A DNA stretch of 64,000 nucleotides from Strigops habroptila. Its lineage: Eukaryota > Chordata > Aves > Psittaciformes > Psittacidae. A program made the position numbers and the translations under genes. Shown here piece by piece: positions 1 through 12,900 of this stretch. Positions within the stretch are counted from its first letter, which is position 1, and each line of letters opens with the position of its first letter. The stretch spans positions 48,694,744-48,758,743 of the forward strand of contig NC_044279.2 in assembly GCF_004027225.2 (NCBI RefSeq). The letters run 5' to 3'. Under the pieces are notes generated by a model that had not been told where the DNA came from, searched no databases, and saw only the letters and a program-made list of their open reading frames with translations.

Positions 1-2142
1 TCATTTACATGTAGATCTTTGCACATTTCCAACATGAGTTGATTCTAGACTTTCAGCTGTCTTCTCTTTATTCTCTTACCTTCTTTCATCACATATAAAG
101 CTCATCTAGACTTAAGGCCTTGACAATTTAAGCATATAGTAATCTGCTGCTAATTTTACAGAACAGAATACCCTTTATGACTAGTTACAGTGCTGTCTTA
201 ATGATCTTTGAAATAATATCCCTCAAACTGTTTAAATTCCATCCTTTTTCCTGTTAAACTGTCTCTATTGAACTGTCTAAAGCTCTTTAGAACTTTTTAA
301 GATATTTGTAAGAGCAAGGCGATAGTAGTCTGCGGCAAGCTCATGGATCTTGCAGTCTTTTGATCCACTGGAGAGGAACTACAGCAGGAACAGTTCTAGT
401 TAAACACTGAAATCATGATCCTGAAGCATATTCTTAGCAATGGCAGCATCCCATGTAGGTGGCAAACACAGCAGTCTGTACATATTAGAGCAGCTGGTTT
501 ACTCCTTAGATTTGGGAAGGCAAGCTTTTACTTGGTAACTTTCATATACTCTTCCAAATTTGTCTTCATACGTTCAGGAGCATATTTCTATTGTTGCTGT
601 TATTATTGTTAAAATTTTTTTATTACAAGGCAGAGTTATGCAATGGATGAGGGGGCTGGGCAAGGTCATCTAGCCCATTTCCCTTCTCAAGGGCAAATTA
701 GTGTTTGCGAGTAAATGTTTTTTACCTGTTCCTAAAAACCTCTCTTTACAGACATTTTGCAGTATTTCCAGGCATCTATTCTAGCACTTAACTCCATTTC
801 CTGGAGAAAGTTATTACTTTTGATCCACCCATAATGAAAATCCATTTTCTCTTTATAGCTCTTACAGTTTTGAAGATAGTTAATATGTTTCTTTCTGTCT
901 TCTCTACATGACTCTGTATCCTTCAGCTCTTCTCTGAAGATTATAGTTAGTCCTATGATCATTTCCTCAGTTCTCATCTGGACTCCCTCAAGTTGGTCCA
1001 CGATATTATTGAATGAAAGAACCCCAGGCTGGGCACTGTGTTCCATCCACAGCTTGATCAGTGCCAGAGTAGAAATGTAATTTCATGTGTGTAACAGTCA
1101 GTGGTGTTGTTTATACTTATTAGTATGTATTTTGACTTTTTTGCTTGCAGCAGAGTACAGTTGACTACTAGGCTCCTCACATCTTTTTCTCAGTGGAGCT
1201 GCCCAGTCAGTTGTCATGTATTTGTGCATTTGATTATTCTAAAGCACAAAAATTTGCAGCCACTGTCACCAAACTGTTGTGTCTGAAATCCATTCTTCCT
1301 GGACTGTATCTCTGATTTTCCAGTATTATTTTTGATTCTAATTGTGCCCTTCAGTATTCTTGCAGATTATCCCAATCTCATCAGATTTAATGGGCTGAAA
1401 CACTTTTTCACGCATTGGAAATATTAAAGAGTAGTAGGCTTGAAACAAATCCTCACTCATAACATTGTTCTGTCTAAAAATGGTAACTACACTCTGCTTA
1501 TCCAAGAGACTGTGCTAAGCATCTAATAGCAATTTCTCCTGGCCTGTGCATTTTGCTTATGAGCATGTCATGACACTGTATCAAAAGCCAAAACAAAATG
1601 CAGAACATCTTTGTCTTCTTTTTCATAAAACCTGTTATTGCATTGGAAAATGAGATTGGAGTGATTTGATATCTTCTGTTCTTAGGAAATCCACACTGGA
1701 TGTCACTTACCTCCTTGCTACCTTCCAAATAGCTTCCCATAAACTTTGCTTGATTATTTCTTCCAATATTTTCCAATTATTTGAAGCTGATTTGCCTATA
1801 ATTTTACTATTTTACTTCTCTTTTTAAACTTTGGCACTAGCCTGTTTTCTGGCTTTACCAGTTTTTCCTGCCATCTGCAGGTTTTTGAAATCTATAAAAA
1901 TTTTGAGATTTGTTACTTGAAGTGCTTCAAGATGAGTTTCACCAGACCCAGCTTGTACCAAAATAGCTAAGTTTTTCAACTGCTCTCTAGCACAGGGTTT
2001 CAACGTATTCTAACCAGTCTTCTCACCACTGTTTTCCTAATGAAAATGCCTGGACCCTGCCGGAGAGAGTCAAAACCATCATTCAACGCTCAATCTTTTT
2101 CGTTTTTTTTGTTTTTAATCCCTTTTCTTTTTTCCCCTTAAG
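1..2142 (+). other. VEZT: VEZT intron, largely filled by one very old CR1 copy
   Basis: No vezatin exon could be found here. From about 630 onward the sequence follows CR1 LINE order on the - strand (separate entry). Positions 1-600 show nothing beyond AT-rich unique sequence. Confidence 0.6.
630..2000 (-). mobile_element. Ancient, heavily decayed CR1 LINE (3' portion)
   Basis: Read on the + strand, the landmarks come in the order of a reverse-oriented CR1 of the old L3-like type. 'aaggtcatctagcccatttccctt' opens it near 654. 'cctgttcctaaaaacctc' follows near 726 and 'gatcagtgccagagtag' near 1055. Further on are stretches equivalent to 'tgtatcaaaagcc' (1578), 'ctgatttgcctataatttt' (1788) and 'gcttcaagatgagtttcacc' (1924). 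Divergence is high and the boundaries are approximate. Identification is by recalled consensus. Confidence 0.65.
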
Positions 2143-2243
2143 GCAAACCAGAAGTTTCCTGTGACAACCTACAGCGTACTACAGTACCTTTAACACAGCC
2201 TGCCATATACATAGAAAACAAAGATCCAATCCCTGAAGAGCAG
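2143..2243 (+). CDS. VEZT: VEZT third-last coding exon
   Basis: 101 bases between a pyrimidine-rich acceptor (tttcccctta then ag) and donor gtaaaa. It reads [10 protein letters not shown]... and ends [14 protein letters not shown]. The first two bases finish a codon begun in the previous exon, which is not in the window. The exon ends in phase 0, matching the next one. Confidence 0.9.
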
Positions 2244-5200
2244 GTAAAAAAAAAATAGGACCATTTAAATAATAATTGGGACTTGTTTGCTGTATCCATT
2301 CCTTTTTCAGTTGCTTGTGCAGTGACCTTCTTGTCTTGCCAAGACAGATCAAGTAGGAAGCCAGTGCCATTTCATAATTGGACTTAGAAAAAAGAATCAT
2401 GTCTATTCTTTTTGCTGTTCCATGGGAAGGTATTCTCCATCCTGGAAAAAAGCACCAGCATTCACTTCTCATATATATCATTAAAGTATGTGACAAAGGA
2501 GAGCAGCAACACAAGTCAGAGTAATACAGAAAAGATGTAGAAAAAATGTGAATTCCTAAAAGGTGGTGTAGAACACAGAGTCCTACTTGCATACTGTTAG
2601 ATGAACTGTCGCAGCTGCAACAGTGACAAGCTCCAGAACAAACCAGCCTGTGTTCAGTTTGAGTAATCTCCACATCTTTGAATACCTGAAACGGACTGTG
2701 ACACTGAACAGTTTTGTGGTGTTTGGGGAACTTGTGAGTGATGGTTGGGCTTTCTTTAAGAGAGGCTGGCCTCCTCCATCCCACAGCTGAGTTGCAGATG
2801 CATTCTGAGAGCAGACTGAACACCCGTGCTCTGCTCTGTCCCTCCCTCACCTTCTCCCAAGCCTACCCCACATGTATTCTTTCTAGATTTTTTTCCACAT
2901 CAAAGAGCTGGGACTAACTTTACTGGCTGTCTGTTATAACATAAATGAAGCTCCGTTTTTTCATGCTTGTAAGCCAAGTTAAAATTGGAGGAGGAGTTTG
3001 CTATTCTCAACATCCTCTTAATAAGGATTTACATAAGTTAAATTACCAAGATGCCTGACTGAGGAAGAATTGCTTGTGGTGTAAATTAAAATTTAAGAAA
3101 AAAGGAAAAAAGAAAAGAAACCTGCATCAGCATTGCTTATTTCCACCTGTAATTATGGGGAAATGGACTCCCATTTTCAAGGTATTTATTTGATCATTCT
3201 TGTGTATGAAATTAAATCTCAGGTGACTGCAGTAATGTTAACTTTCAATGAGTGGACTTGCTCCAAAATTATACAAATATGACAGAGCAGTGTCAGATCC
3301 ACTGGCTCTGCTCAAATTGGGCTCCATCCTGTTACTGTGGTTGGCTAGTGTTGAGATCACTTGATCATGCATCAGATTGTAGGACAGGGTGTACAGTGAA
3401 GATCAACATTTTCTTTCTTTCTTTAGGAATTGGAAGCATATGTTGATTATTCAGATACGGAGAATGAATACAGAAGGGAAGATTTTTACTGCTTTTCCCA
3501 GGAAGAAAGAGAGAGACAAGAACGAGAGAGACAGGAATCTAAGAGGGTGTTACAAGAATTGAAATCTGTGCTGGGATTTAAAGCTTCAGAAATAGAAAGA
3601 CAGAAATGGAAACAGCTGCTATTCAGTGACCATGGTAAGCATTGCTTTTGAAAATTAATTCCTTTATAAGAAAGGGTAGGTGTCTGTTTGCCATCAACTT
3701 CTGACTATGTTAGTATTTGGACAGTGCTTAGCTATAGAAGTGTCTTTGATAGAGCTGTGTGGCATGAGCTGTTCCATCTCTTTATATTACTTGCAGCAAT
3801 CATTTTACATATATTGAAAAGAACTCCGAGAAATGGAATTTGGCTCTAAACAGAATATTGAGCTAAAATATTGAAAACACAAAATATTAAGATAGTATAA
3901 AGAGAACTGTTACGCTATACACCATGCAAACTGAGCTTTCTTTCATGGCTTTCTGTAAATAAGAATTTTAATCAGGGTTCATAAATAAATTACTTTTCAG
4001 AATTTAAATGAACCATTAGGAATTATCCTAGGCTTACAAAAATACATAGGTTAAAGTGAAGAGCTAGACTTTGGAATATTAAAGGCTCCTGAAACAGTAA
4101 GACTGGCTGTTGTTTACATGAGAGAGTAAGTATACAGAATGTGTTTTCAAAACCAAAACATAAAAACAAACAAAATATAAACCCCCAAAAACTAACAAGA
4201 AGAGTTCTTCCAAACTAGCCTTTGCTAACTCTAAGGACTTCTGGATAGCTCCATCCTCTTGCTCTTAAAGGCAGGAAGATGAAAATTTCTCTTGCCTCAA
4301 CAACAACAGTCTGTCTCTGTTCCAGCACTAAGACTGGATACAACTTGATTCCTTTCACTGCTCAAGCTGTTTGATTTATTATCTTTAAAATTGGCAGTAG
4401 TTTGTCTTTTCCTTTTTCCCTTCTTTCCATTTTCATTCCTTCCTCGTAAAGACAGGTTAGGAAAAGCCCTCGAAAAAATTTCATATTCTGTGTTATGAAA
4501 GACAACCCTGAAGTCTGGCAACAGATTCCATCTCTGCCAGTGTCTACCAGAAAAAGACCATGGATTGTCTCTTTCAGTAGTTTGGTGGGAACACACAGTA
4601 GTGGGACATACGTATTTATGAGACATCAAACCCACAAAAATATCTGATCTTCACAACTTTCTTCTTTGTGTCAAATTGACGACAACTGTGGTAAAAGAAA
4701 TCACTTGCCCATTGGTATTGACTTCTCTTCTAGCTGAGTTAAAAAGCCCTAAGACATCAGATTGCATCAGAGTCTGCTCAAGAGTAGGATTCCTGTATTA
4801 TCCTTCTGGCGTTAGATGCGACACCAGACAACTCTTCACATAAATGTCTTCAAGTCTTCCCTTCCTCCCTGTTGAAGAGAGAAGGAAGGAATCCTACCTC
4901 CAGTTCAAGTCTTGACAGATCTAGTGACTGCTGCAGAGAGAGTTCTTGTCAGGAAAGCTTCTCTAGGACATTTCCTTATCTAGGTTAGCAGCTGGTACCT
5001 GTCCACATCAGTGTATCCTCAGGCCATTTGTGGAATGGACTACAAGACTCTTGAAAGAGTCCTGTAGTCTTCAGTAACTGTTCACCTGAAAGTCTTTGGG
5101 GCTCATGTTGGTTCCTTTCCTTTCCATTGTTTTAGGATTAGAGATTTAATGGAGGGGAGGGAGGAAAGTGTGATTTCCTCCAGCTGCCTAGGACTAAACA

Positions 5201-8145
5201 TTGATTACTTCCATCCTGTACAAAACTGGAAAACATGAGGGTGGTTCATGAAAGTAGTTAATACTGTCTCCTTTTGGCTCAGAGACTCTGTGTGTCTAAT
5301 CTGAAGGACTGATATGGACAGCAGACATAACATCTTCTACTGATTTTTAAGGAATTTCTTCATTATTTCTTCAAAAGAAACACAAGTCAGTTAAATATGA
5401 CATAATGGACCCTGGCATATTACTGCTGCAGACTTTAATTTACCCATATGCAAGAGTCATTCCTTAAAGAAACATTTTTGCGACTTGTGCTTTCCACATT
5501 TGTGGCTTGCTTTATCTTCAAGACTTAAACCCCGAAAAGTTCATCTTCTTGTCTCTATTGGCCCAAGCCAGTATATGGCTGTGATACCACGCTATTTCCA
5601 TAGCCCTCTTAAACCTTGCTTTTACAGGACAATTGCATTCCAGAAACCCTGTGTTCTCTTAACTTGTGATTATTGTCAGTAAAGATCCTGAAATACTCAA
5701 AGGCTTTAATCTGTTAGGCACATTAGTCAAGGGTCCCAACAAGCCATTCTGATTTCTTAGGTTATTTGGTTAGTTGAAGGAGAGGCTGGTGAGGGTTTCC
5801 ACGTGAAAGAGGTCAGCTCCAAACAATTTGGTATGTCTAAAGAACACAGCGTAAACTCAACTGGAGATGATAGGTTGGCTTCCAGAAGAAAAACACCACC
5901 TTAGCAGAGCACCAGATTAAAGCAAATTTGCCCAGGACCAGCACTATGGTAATACTGCTTACAGTCTGGGCAGCAGGTGATTTATGGGAGTGTAGGTGAG
6001 CTTACATTTTTGGTCATTTGGCATCCTGTTGAGGCAGTAAAATGGAATTGCTCTTGAGGAGGTATGTGAAGTTGCTAGCGACTTCGTTTTCATTTGTCAA
6101 ACATTGTAAAAAAACTTTCTTCTGGTGCAGAATCACTTCAAGCCTTTCCCCTAACCTTGCTCCTCAGAAAAGTTCATTCTGTCAGTGGTCGCGTTGCACC
6201 CAGATGTTTCCCCTTCTCCCACCTCGCCCATACAACAGTTCTTGTACAGCTGTTTCTCAGATTTGGAAAGCCACACTCTGAGAATTTATTATTGCGTGTT
6301 AACTAATCATTCGGCAAACTGGCCAGGTACCAATCTGAAGTATCTACTTATTTTTCATGAAATTTTGGCTTTGGGAGTATACTTTGGAGGAAGCAGGCAA
6401 CAAGTTTGTTTCCAAATGATAAGCAAATATTGCTGTGCCTATTCCTGCCTCTTCAAGCAAATGGGTAGAAATAAGCAGCAGCATGTTTCTTACAAGATGG
6501 GGAAAGAACTACCCCGTTAACAACTGAGATGAGTCTGGTGCTGTGCTCCTTCCATATAGAGGGTTTAATACAAACAGTAAGATACAAATTTGAAGCCACA
6601 GCCTTTCAGTGTGCTAATGGCAATAATTATCAGTGTGACAACCATAACGATGCGCCTGCCTTCAGCTGGCTAAAGTAAAGATTGCTGAAATAGGATGTGA
6701 TGGAAAAATCCTAATATCATAAATTTTGTTTCCCGTGAAAAGTTTGTGTATTTCCCAGAGTTATTTTCATCTCTGCTTACAGGGGTAAAGTCAGAATGGA
6801 ATTAGAAAGGGAAATGCTACTTGGGAATCTGCTGTTGCCGCTCTCATTTATGTTCGTGCTGCTACTCTAATGGAGCTACTGCAGTTTAGGGAATCTGTTA
6901 CTTGGAAATGGACATTATATGGTTTCCTTAAAAAGAAAGACGTCTGTTCTTCAAGAAGTGATTGTACCGAGTTGTACTAACCCTTAACACTGGGAGGAGA
7001 GACTTCCTGGCAAGCATCCCGTTGCTGGCAATGGGGCTCGCTGCTGCTACTAACTTCAAGAGAGGCTAAATTAAACCACACTTTATTTGTGAGGACACCT
7101 TACCTGACTGTATGAATAAGTGTTGTATTTACATGTTGTGGTGTATGAGGTCAGATATTGCCTATAAAGACTTTTTCGTGTACCACCTGTCTTATTGAAC
7201 TAGGTAAATTGTTGTTTAAAACAAAGACGGTTCAAATCTGTATACAGTGCAGTTGGTTTTTGCTTTAACATTGATGCATCATCTATATTTGATGACAGTT
7301 TTAAGCATCATCAATTTTGTGCTGTCTCATTATGTCACTGATTTTAAGGAGTAGTTACAACAAGTAGCAATCACATCTCACTTCAGCTATGTGATTTCTA
7401 GAAAACACTCTTTTTACCTTTTTTTTAATTGTGTTTTTTTGTTTCTGTTGTTTTGGGGATTTTTTTAAAGCCATTTTGACCCTCACAATCTTGCATCTTT
7501 TGCAGACACAAATAAATTATTTAGATATAGCAGCTTGCTTTTAGTTATCATTTAATTTTTTTCCCCCCTTTTTAAGCTGCAGTGAAACCCTTGTCTCCTG
7601 TAGAGCCGCTGAAGCTACTAAATAATTTGGAATCACATATGAATTCAGATACAGAAAAGCAGGACTGCAGCCAAAGTTGTGATAAATCTGAAGAAAATGA
7701 CTCTAATACAAAAGAGAATGCTGCTGATAAAAGCAGGACAGAATATTTGTATGAAGATCCTGAGATGGAGAGGAAAAAAGACAGTACTGCTGATGAAGGT
7801 ATTTCTACAGGGGAGGAAGAAAGAATGTGTTGTCAGCATGAAGGGGAGGTTGAAGAACTCGAGCCGAGCAATATGGATGGAGTAGAGGTTTCACAGTCTC
7901 CCTCTGAGGATGCATTACATTCAAAAATCAAGCATAGGCTGGCCCAGCTCCACATATCAACAGATTTAAACTTCACATCTGGCCTGGCTGCACAAGTTGC
8001 TGCCAGGTCTTTCACTTTTACTACAATGCAAGAAGAGACTTTTGGAGATGAGGAGGAGGAGGAAGAGAAGACACAGGAGTGTGAAGACCTGGTAGAGGGC
8101 TGTAAGAACGAAGACAGAGGCTCTGAAAGTGAAGGAAGAGTGTAA
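2143..8145 (+). CDS. VEZT: VEZT (vezatin), C-terminal three coding exons; upstream exons lie outside the window
   Basis: Vezatin is a transmembrane adherens-junction protein that links the cadherin-catenin complex to myosin VIIa. Joining exons 2143-2243, 3427-3634 and 7577-8145 gives one open frame with compatible phases: 2 bases complete the first codon, then phase 0, then phase 1. The middle exon carries the [19 protein letters not shown] segment, and the last carries [20 protein letters not shown]. Both are recognisable as the conserved vezatin tail, and the protein ends shortly after an acidic stretch, as in mammals. This part is the cytoplasmic tail; the transmembrane segments are encoded upstream of the window. 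The tail has a long charged coiled-coil-like helix ([10 protein letters not shown]) and is otherwise acidic and low in complexity. Identification is by recalled family sequence, without a search. No frameshift or stop interrupts it. Confidence 0.95.
3427..3634 (+). CDS. VEZT: VEZT penultimate coding exon
   Basis: 208 bases from acceptor ttctttag to a strong donor gtaagc. It encodes a strongly charged helical stretch: [18 protein letters not shown] at the start, an ERERQ-rich coiled-coil-like segment in the middle and [11 protein letters not shown] at the end. This is the best conserved part of the vezatin tail in the window. It ends with one base of the next codon. Confidence 0.95.
3635..7576 (+). 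other. VEZT: VEZT last intron (3.9 kb)
   Basis: Bounded by donor gtaagc at 3635 and acceptor ag at 7575-7576. Open frames of up to 111 codons near 6042-6520 overlap in several frames, have no splice context and do not look coding. I see no repeat I can name. Confidence 0.8.
7577..8145 (+). CDS. VEZT: VEZT terminal coding exon
   Basis: The acceptor follows a T/C-rich run (ttcccccctttttaag). The first two bases complete an Ala codon, the frame continues [12 protein letters not shown], and a TAA stop lies at 8143-8145. The exon is Ser/Glu/Asp-rich and ends with a conserved block ([20 protein letters not shown]), then an acidic run and a lineage-variable tail ending EGRV. The stop codon overlaps a good 5' splice-site match, gtaagt at 8142-8147. 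Confidence 0.95.
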
Positions 8146-8715
8146 GTCTGAGCTGAACTTTGTTAAACCAACAGCAGGCAATTTGATGGAAAAAACTAAG
8201 GTGGGGGTTTGAAGATGAAAATACTGGACGGAAAAAAAGGAGACCTAAATATAATACATCTTGTTCCCTAAGTCTGATACACTACATAGGACACTTCTAA
8301 GTATATTGAAAATTTGCAGGTAAGAGAAGTTTAGGCTGCATCTGAGAAATAGTTGGCTGTTCCCTTTTTAAGGTCCTAGCGGAGGTTTTGGAATTTACCT
8401 TTGTGTTTTCTGTTTTATTTATTTATATTATAATGTATTGTGGTTTTTTGTTTCTGAAAAGAAAGAAAAAACAATGTCTTGAATTACATCAGACTCCGGG
8501 TTTTTTTGCTCTCTGATTCTGCTGTCATGGTATCAATGTTTGTTCCAACAGAAAAGCCAGGACATTTCTTTTGGAAGAACCTGAACTGTTCCCTGTGATC
8601 TCCCCCCACCATTTTTGTTTCACTTCCTGTGTCTGGAGTGCGTTGGCTAAGCCACCGTAGGCATTTGTGATTCCGTGGCTAGTGATGTGGCTCCCAACTA
8701 AAATGTAGAATTTTA

Positions 8716-8721
8716 AATAAA
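8716..8721 (+). terminator. VEZT: VEZT proximal polyadenylation signal
   Basis: AATAAA about 570 bases after the stop codon, with a GT-rich element downstream. A second AATAAA at 8821-8826 is an equally good candidate. Confidence 0.5.
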
Positions 8722-8820
8722 AACTTGAAAGAGCTAGTATTTGATGTGTCCTGGGGTATGGGGCTGAAATAGTGTAGTCGTGCTTCATATTAAGGTTTAC
8801 TGAGAATTTTATGAAGGGTT

Positions 8821-8826
8821 AATAAA
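8821..8826 (+). terminator. VEZT: VEZT second polyadenylation signal
   Basis: AATAAA followed about 35 bases later by a GT-rich stretch near 8860. Cleavage would be expected near 8845. Confidence 0.5.
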
Positions 8827-11039
8827 TGATTTCTACAAATTGTAATTCATGTTAGAGAAATGTGTAGTATGTGTTAGGGAGGGTTATAAGCACACCAGTA
8901 GAAAGTACTATAGACAGCTAGAAGCTACCTGTTGGATTGATAATAGATGAGAAGTAAATACCTACTTATTAAAACAGCTATTAATTATTTGTTAACCTTT
9001 TGTAAACTGAACCTTAATATAATTGTTTCATTTGATGTATTGATTGATTGTACATTTTTGTTTACATCCTGAAGTAATTTTCTCACAGCAAAATTATCTG
9101 AGTACTTAACAACACACAGTATTTTGTTTAAACAGCATACTTGCTTTTCCCTATTGTTCTGTCATTTTCCCTTAGATCACAACCATAACCTATGTGATCA
9201 AGAATCCATGAGAGGACAAGAATTACGTATTTCCTAAGGCGTATCTTGTAACTTAGTTGACACTGAATCTGGACGTTTGGTGTTACGTGGGTTGGTTTTT
9301 TCTCTGTGGTCGTGTTACAAGGAGCAGCAAACCAATGCTCACCCCACAGAGGAGCTGGTTAGTGGTTTCACTGCCTTCTCTTCCTTTCGCCCTCTGACAC
9401 AAGCTGAAGGAAAGGTCTCACGTCTCAAATGGCGAGAGAGCTGCCTCTTTGTATGGAATACTCTGCTTGGACCTGGAGACATTCCCAGTCACAAAGCACC
9501 TCATCAGTTCCTTAGGAAATTTATTGTCTCTTGCTGATTCTATAGAATAAAGAGGGGTTTAGATGCAAGTGGTTCGGAGCAATATCTTTTCCTAGGGTGG
9601 GAAGTGGGGAAGCTAATGAAGGTCAGCAGGTTAGGGTGGAAATCTTGACTATATGTCAGAAAACAAGTGCTTTCTTTCAACCTCCCTCTCTTCTAGTAGT
9701 GATTTTGTATAAATGCTGTCAAATATGTGGCTTTTTTACAGACTAAAGAGGTAAATATCAATTGATAGAGATGGGAGTATGTGACTTACAGTGTTCTTTC
9801 ACAATGTAATGCCTGTCTTCTCCCTCACACATAGATTTGGGGAAGAAAATGTTTTGCCATTCTTCATTAACTAGTAACACTGTGTTCTTTGCCCTTAGTT
9901 TTGTGTGTCTGGAAGCTGAATGGATAATGTCTTGGGGAACTTGTAAAAGTAGAAGAAAGGTGTATCATAGTGTATTCAGAAGCTAAGCCTCCTCTTAGTG
10001 GTAGAGTATATTCTTCTGTAACCTGAAAAGGTTAGGCTGAGATGATGAAACTCTGTTTTATTTTCTCTCTGGTAAGCAATTTTTTTTCTCAAGTCTAGAA
10101 CAACTGCTTTGGGTAAATTGTGTTTGAAGCATTGTCCATACTTCTAAAAAAGAAGTCTTCCTCATCCTGGACTTGAGATTCTTGAGTTCACAAAGTGCCC
10201 AGATATTTTTTGTTCCTAGCTAATTGTTCTGACTGCCTAAATGTATGTTCCATTAATATTTTTCTATGAACTCACTTATCAGTATCTCATGATCTGATGT
10301 TGTGTATCCCAGAAATGATACTCCTGAACTTTTCCCATGGGATCCAAATCTTAGTTTACAATGTGTATGGCTATGATACCAACCTGGAAAAATGATCAGA
10401 TTTAGGTCACGAATTATCTGTCCTCACTGTTTTGGATTAAGTCAGTAGCAGCCTGAGTGCTTTGCATTGCTGCTAAAATAGGTTCCAGATCTCACATTTG
10501 AAAAGGTTGCCAGCTCTTTACTTCTTTGCTGCGGTCCTTACCAAAAGTTTGATGGCTCACTTGGGACCTAGTCTTGGTGATGAAACCGGCCTAAGAAACC
10601 GCATCCATCCTTAGCTGTTCGTGTCCACCCGTCAGCTAGGTCAACACAGGTTTTTATGGCCATGTTGTCAACCAGCTCATGAGTCCACTCTGGTCAAAAC
10701 CCCACCCTTTTTAGGGACTCCTGTTCACTGTTCATATTGTGGCATTGCAGTTTACAGCATTTATCTCCCAGCGGCTGTATCAGCCCAGTATCCAGTGTTT
10801 CTGGTGTGAGGCTCAGGATTGCTCACATTTACATTGTTGGCAAAGATGGTGCAGTGTGAAATTACAGCCTTGACATTAGACATGGACATGAGCAAAGGGT
10901 GACTTTCTGGAGCAAGTTCTGATCCTGTTTTGAACGAATAGATTTTCTACAAGCAACTTAACTGATTTCCTATGGTCTTAGTTAATGCAGTCTTAACAGC
11001 TGCACATATGAACACCTGGGCTCACTTGCCTTCTCTGCC

Positions 11040-11420
11040 TCTCATCACATCTATATATAACAGCCATCAGGTCATTTGTTTTGATTTATTTAATATTCTC
11101 CCTGCAGAAGAATATGGCTGACAGTGTACAGCACACAAAGCACGACCTCCCTTGATTTGACAGCCAGGTGCCATCTACATATAAATAGTCTTTTATAATC
11201 AGATTTCCTCATAATTATGTCATTTGAAAGGACTGTGTGTATGCTCTGTAGATTCCTTCAAGAACCTGACACATTTCTTGGCAATCATAATTTATTGTTG
11301 CATTTAAAATAATATATATGAAAACACTGAAGCGTGCGTTAGCACCAAAGAGTTGTGTTAATATATTGAGCATGTCGAGGTCCGAGTGCTGTCTCCTGTG
11401 TTCTTTGGCTTGTTACCTTT
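11040..11420. promoter_or_regulatory. Candidate conserved non-coding element
   Basis: This stretch looks like typical vertebrate enhancer sequence. It has E-box-like CAGGTG near 11,166, several homeodomain cores (ATAATTATG, CATAATTTATTG), TATA-like runs (CTATATATAA, TATAAATAG) and few degenerate repeats. This is pattern recognition only; conservation was not measured. Confidence 0.2.
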
Positions 11421-12727
11421 AAAAGGGATTTTTGTGAAAGCAGAACATTTACTTCTTAGAGCTTTTAACTTCTTGAAACATGAAGCAGGAAATCCATACT
11501 AAATAACGGTTATGCCAAAGGCAATCAGCAGTCAAAATTCTTTGTGAAGAGCAGAGCTAACAATAAATGCATTTTCCCTATTCCATTTCCAGTTAGCAGC
11601 TCTATGAAGTTGTAAAGAAGCAAGTAACTACAGAGGGTTAAATAATTTCTTCTCCTCCTGTGCTACCTGGAAGGGACTCCAATGGTGGTGTTTGCTTCTT
11701 AGGTTGGCTTGCAATCTAGCACTACATCTTTTACGTCGCTTAACGTCACAGCTGAAGATCTAGTAAAGGCTTAAATGGAAGCAGAGATCTGTCAGAAGAA
11801 GATTACTTGTCCCTTTTTTAACGGTACGTCTTTGTGACAGAAATGAAACAGTGGTGGAATGGAAGCAAATTTTGACAATTACAGATAATGAGGCATCTTT
11901 CAAACTGAATCAAATGTGCCTGTGTCAGCTATAAGCAAGATTCACAAATGTGAAGGCTTCTGCTATCAGTTGCAATAGAGAGTTCTACTCCTAACAGAGG
12001 ATTACCAGACACAGTTTAGTTTTCTAATTACAAGATGGAATCTGAGGTGTCAGACTTTGTGCTGAGCACACCTCTCTGTGTGTGACCTGACTGTTTACAG
12101 CATTGGAAATTTTATGTGTATCTGAAGTGAGAATTTGCAATTGTCTTACTAATTTCTTTGGTAGTAAAACACCCATTTAAATGGTGGACTGTGTAGAGTG
12201 GCTGGCCCATACTGAACTTTGTAATCTTGTAGTCTATCCCTTTTTTCTTTTTTCCTTCTTTTTTTAAACAGGGGGTCAAGTATACTAAACTGCCCTTGTT
12301 CCTTCAAGTATTCAGTAAAGGGCTGCTGTTGTTCTGCAAGTGGCTTGTTCCCGGGCTAATTGCTCTTCAGAGTTAACAGGGTTTTGTACTGTCTCATCTG
12401 AAAAAGTGGGCAGTGTGAGAAAGGCACTTGGTCAGTGTAAAGGGTCAGGCTACTCTGGGATCTTGTCTGTGAGGAAGAGTATAAGAAAAGGGAGATCCCG
12501 TAGTGATGTTTTCCCAGGCTACTCCCCAACAATTTGTGGCTTGGGGACTTTGTGAGCCAGTGGTGGTGGCTGTCAGCTTAACAGGTCTTGGTGGAATTCT
12601 CTTCCATAAATTTGTCCAGTCTCATGTTTGGTTGATTATTACTAGTCCCAATGCCAGTATGTGCTTATCTTTATTACAACCTTTTACAAACAAGAGGATT
12701 TGTCAATAATGGTTTTTAACTTTCTGT

Positions 12728-12900
12728 TTTAAACTGAGCAAGCCCACTTCTCTCAGTCCTTCTGCAGAGTTTTCCACCTTTTCGTTGCTCTTTTTAGAAA
12801 TCTGTCCAGTTTTTGAAGTATAATGACCAAAGTGTGATGCAGAACTTCAGACATAACCTCAGCAGTGCTGAGTATAGAGTAATAATCACCTCCCATAAAA
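12728..12900 (-). mobile_element. CR1 LINE fragment
   Basis: The + strand reads like reverse-oriented CR1: 'aaactgagcaagcccacttctctcagtcc' followed by 'cataacctcagcagtgctgagtatagagtaataatcacctccc'. These match the CR1 segment just upstream of its 3' UTR end. The 3' terminal repeats are absent, so this is an internal remnant. Confidence 0.7.

Larger units (their letters stand above)
8146..8850 (+). other. VEZT: VEZT 3' untranslated region (likely extent)
   Basis: AT-rich sequence after the stop, with no open frame that looks coding. AATAAA signals lie at 8716-8721 and 8821-8826. Each is followed within about 40 bases by a GT-rich stretch (gatgtgtcctgggg; tgtgtagtatgtgtt), as expected for cleavage sites. 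A third AATAAA at 9546-9551 could serve a longer form. The exact end needs transcript data. Confidence 0.6.

Noticed and set aside
2179..2850. 223-codon open frame on the - strand
   Set aside because: It starts in intron and overlaps the VEZT exon antisense; it has no splice sites, domain or codon pattern supporting a gene.
6042..6520. Three overlapping open frames on the + strand inside the VEZT last intron
   Set aside because: All three frames are open by chance in the same stretch, with no acceptor/donor framing and no recognisable sequence.
7645..8181. Several - and + strand frames over the VEZT terminal exon
   Set aside because: They are shadows of the true VEZT frame in acidic, low-complexity codons.
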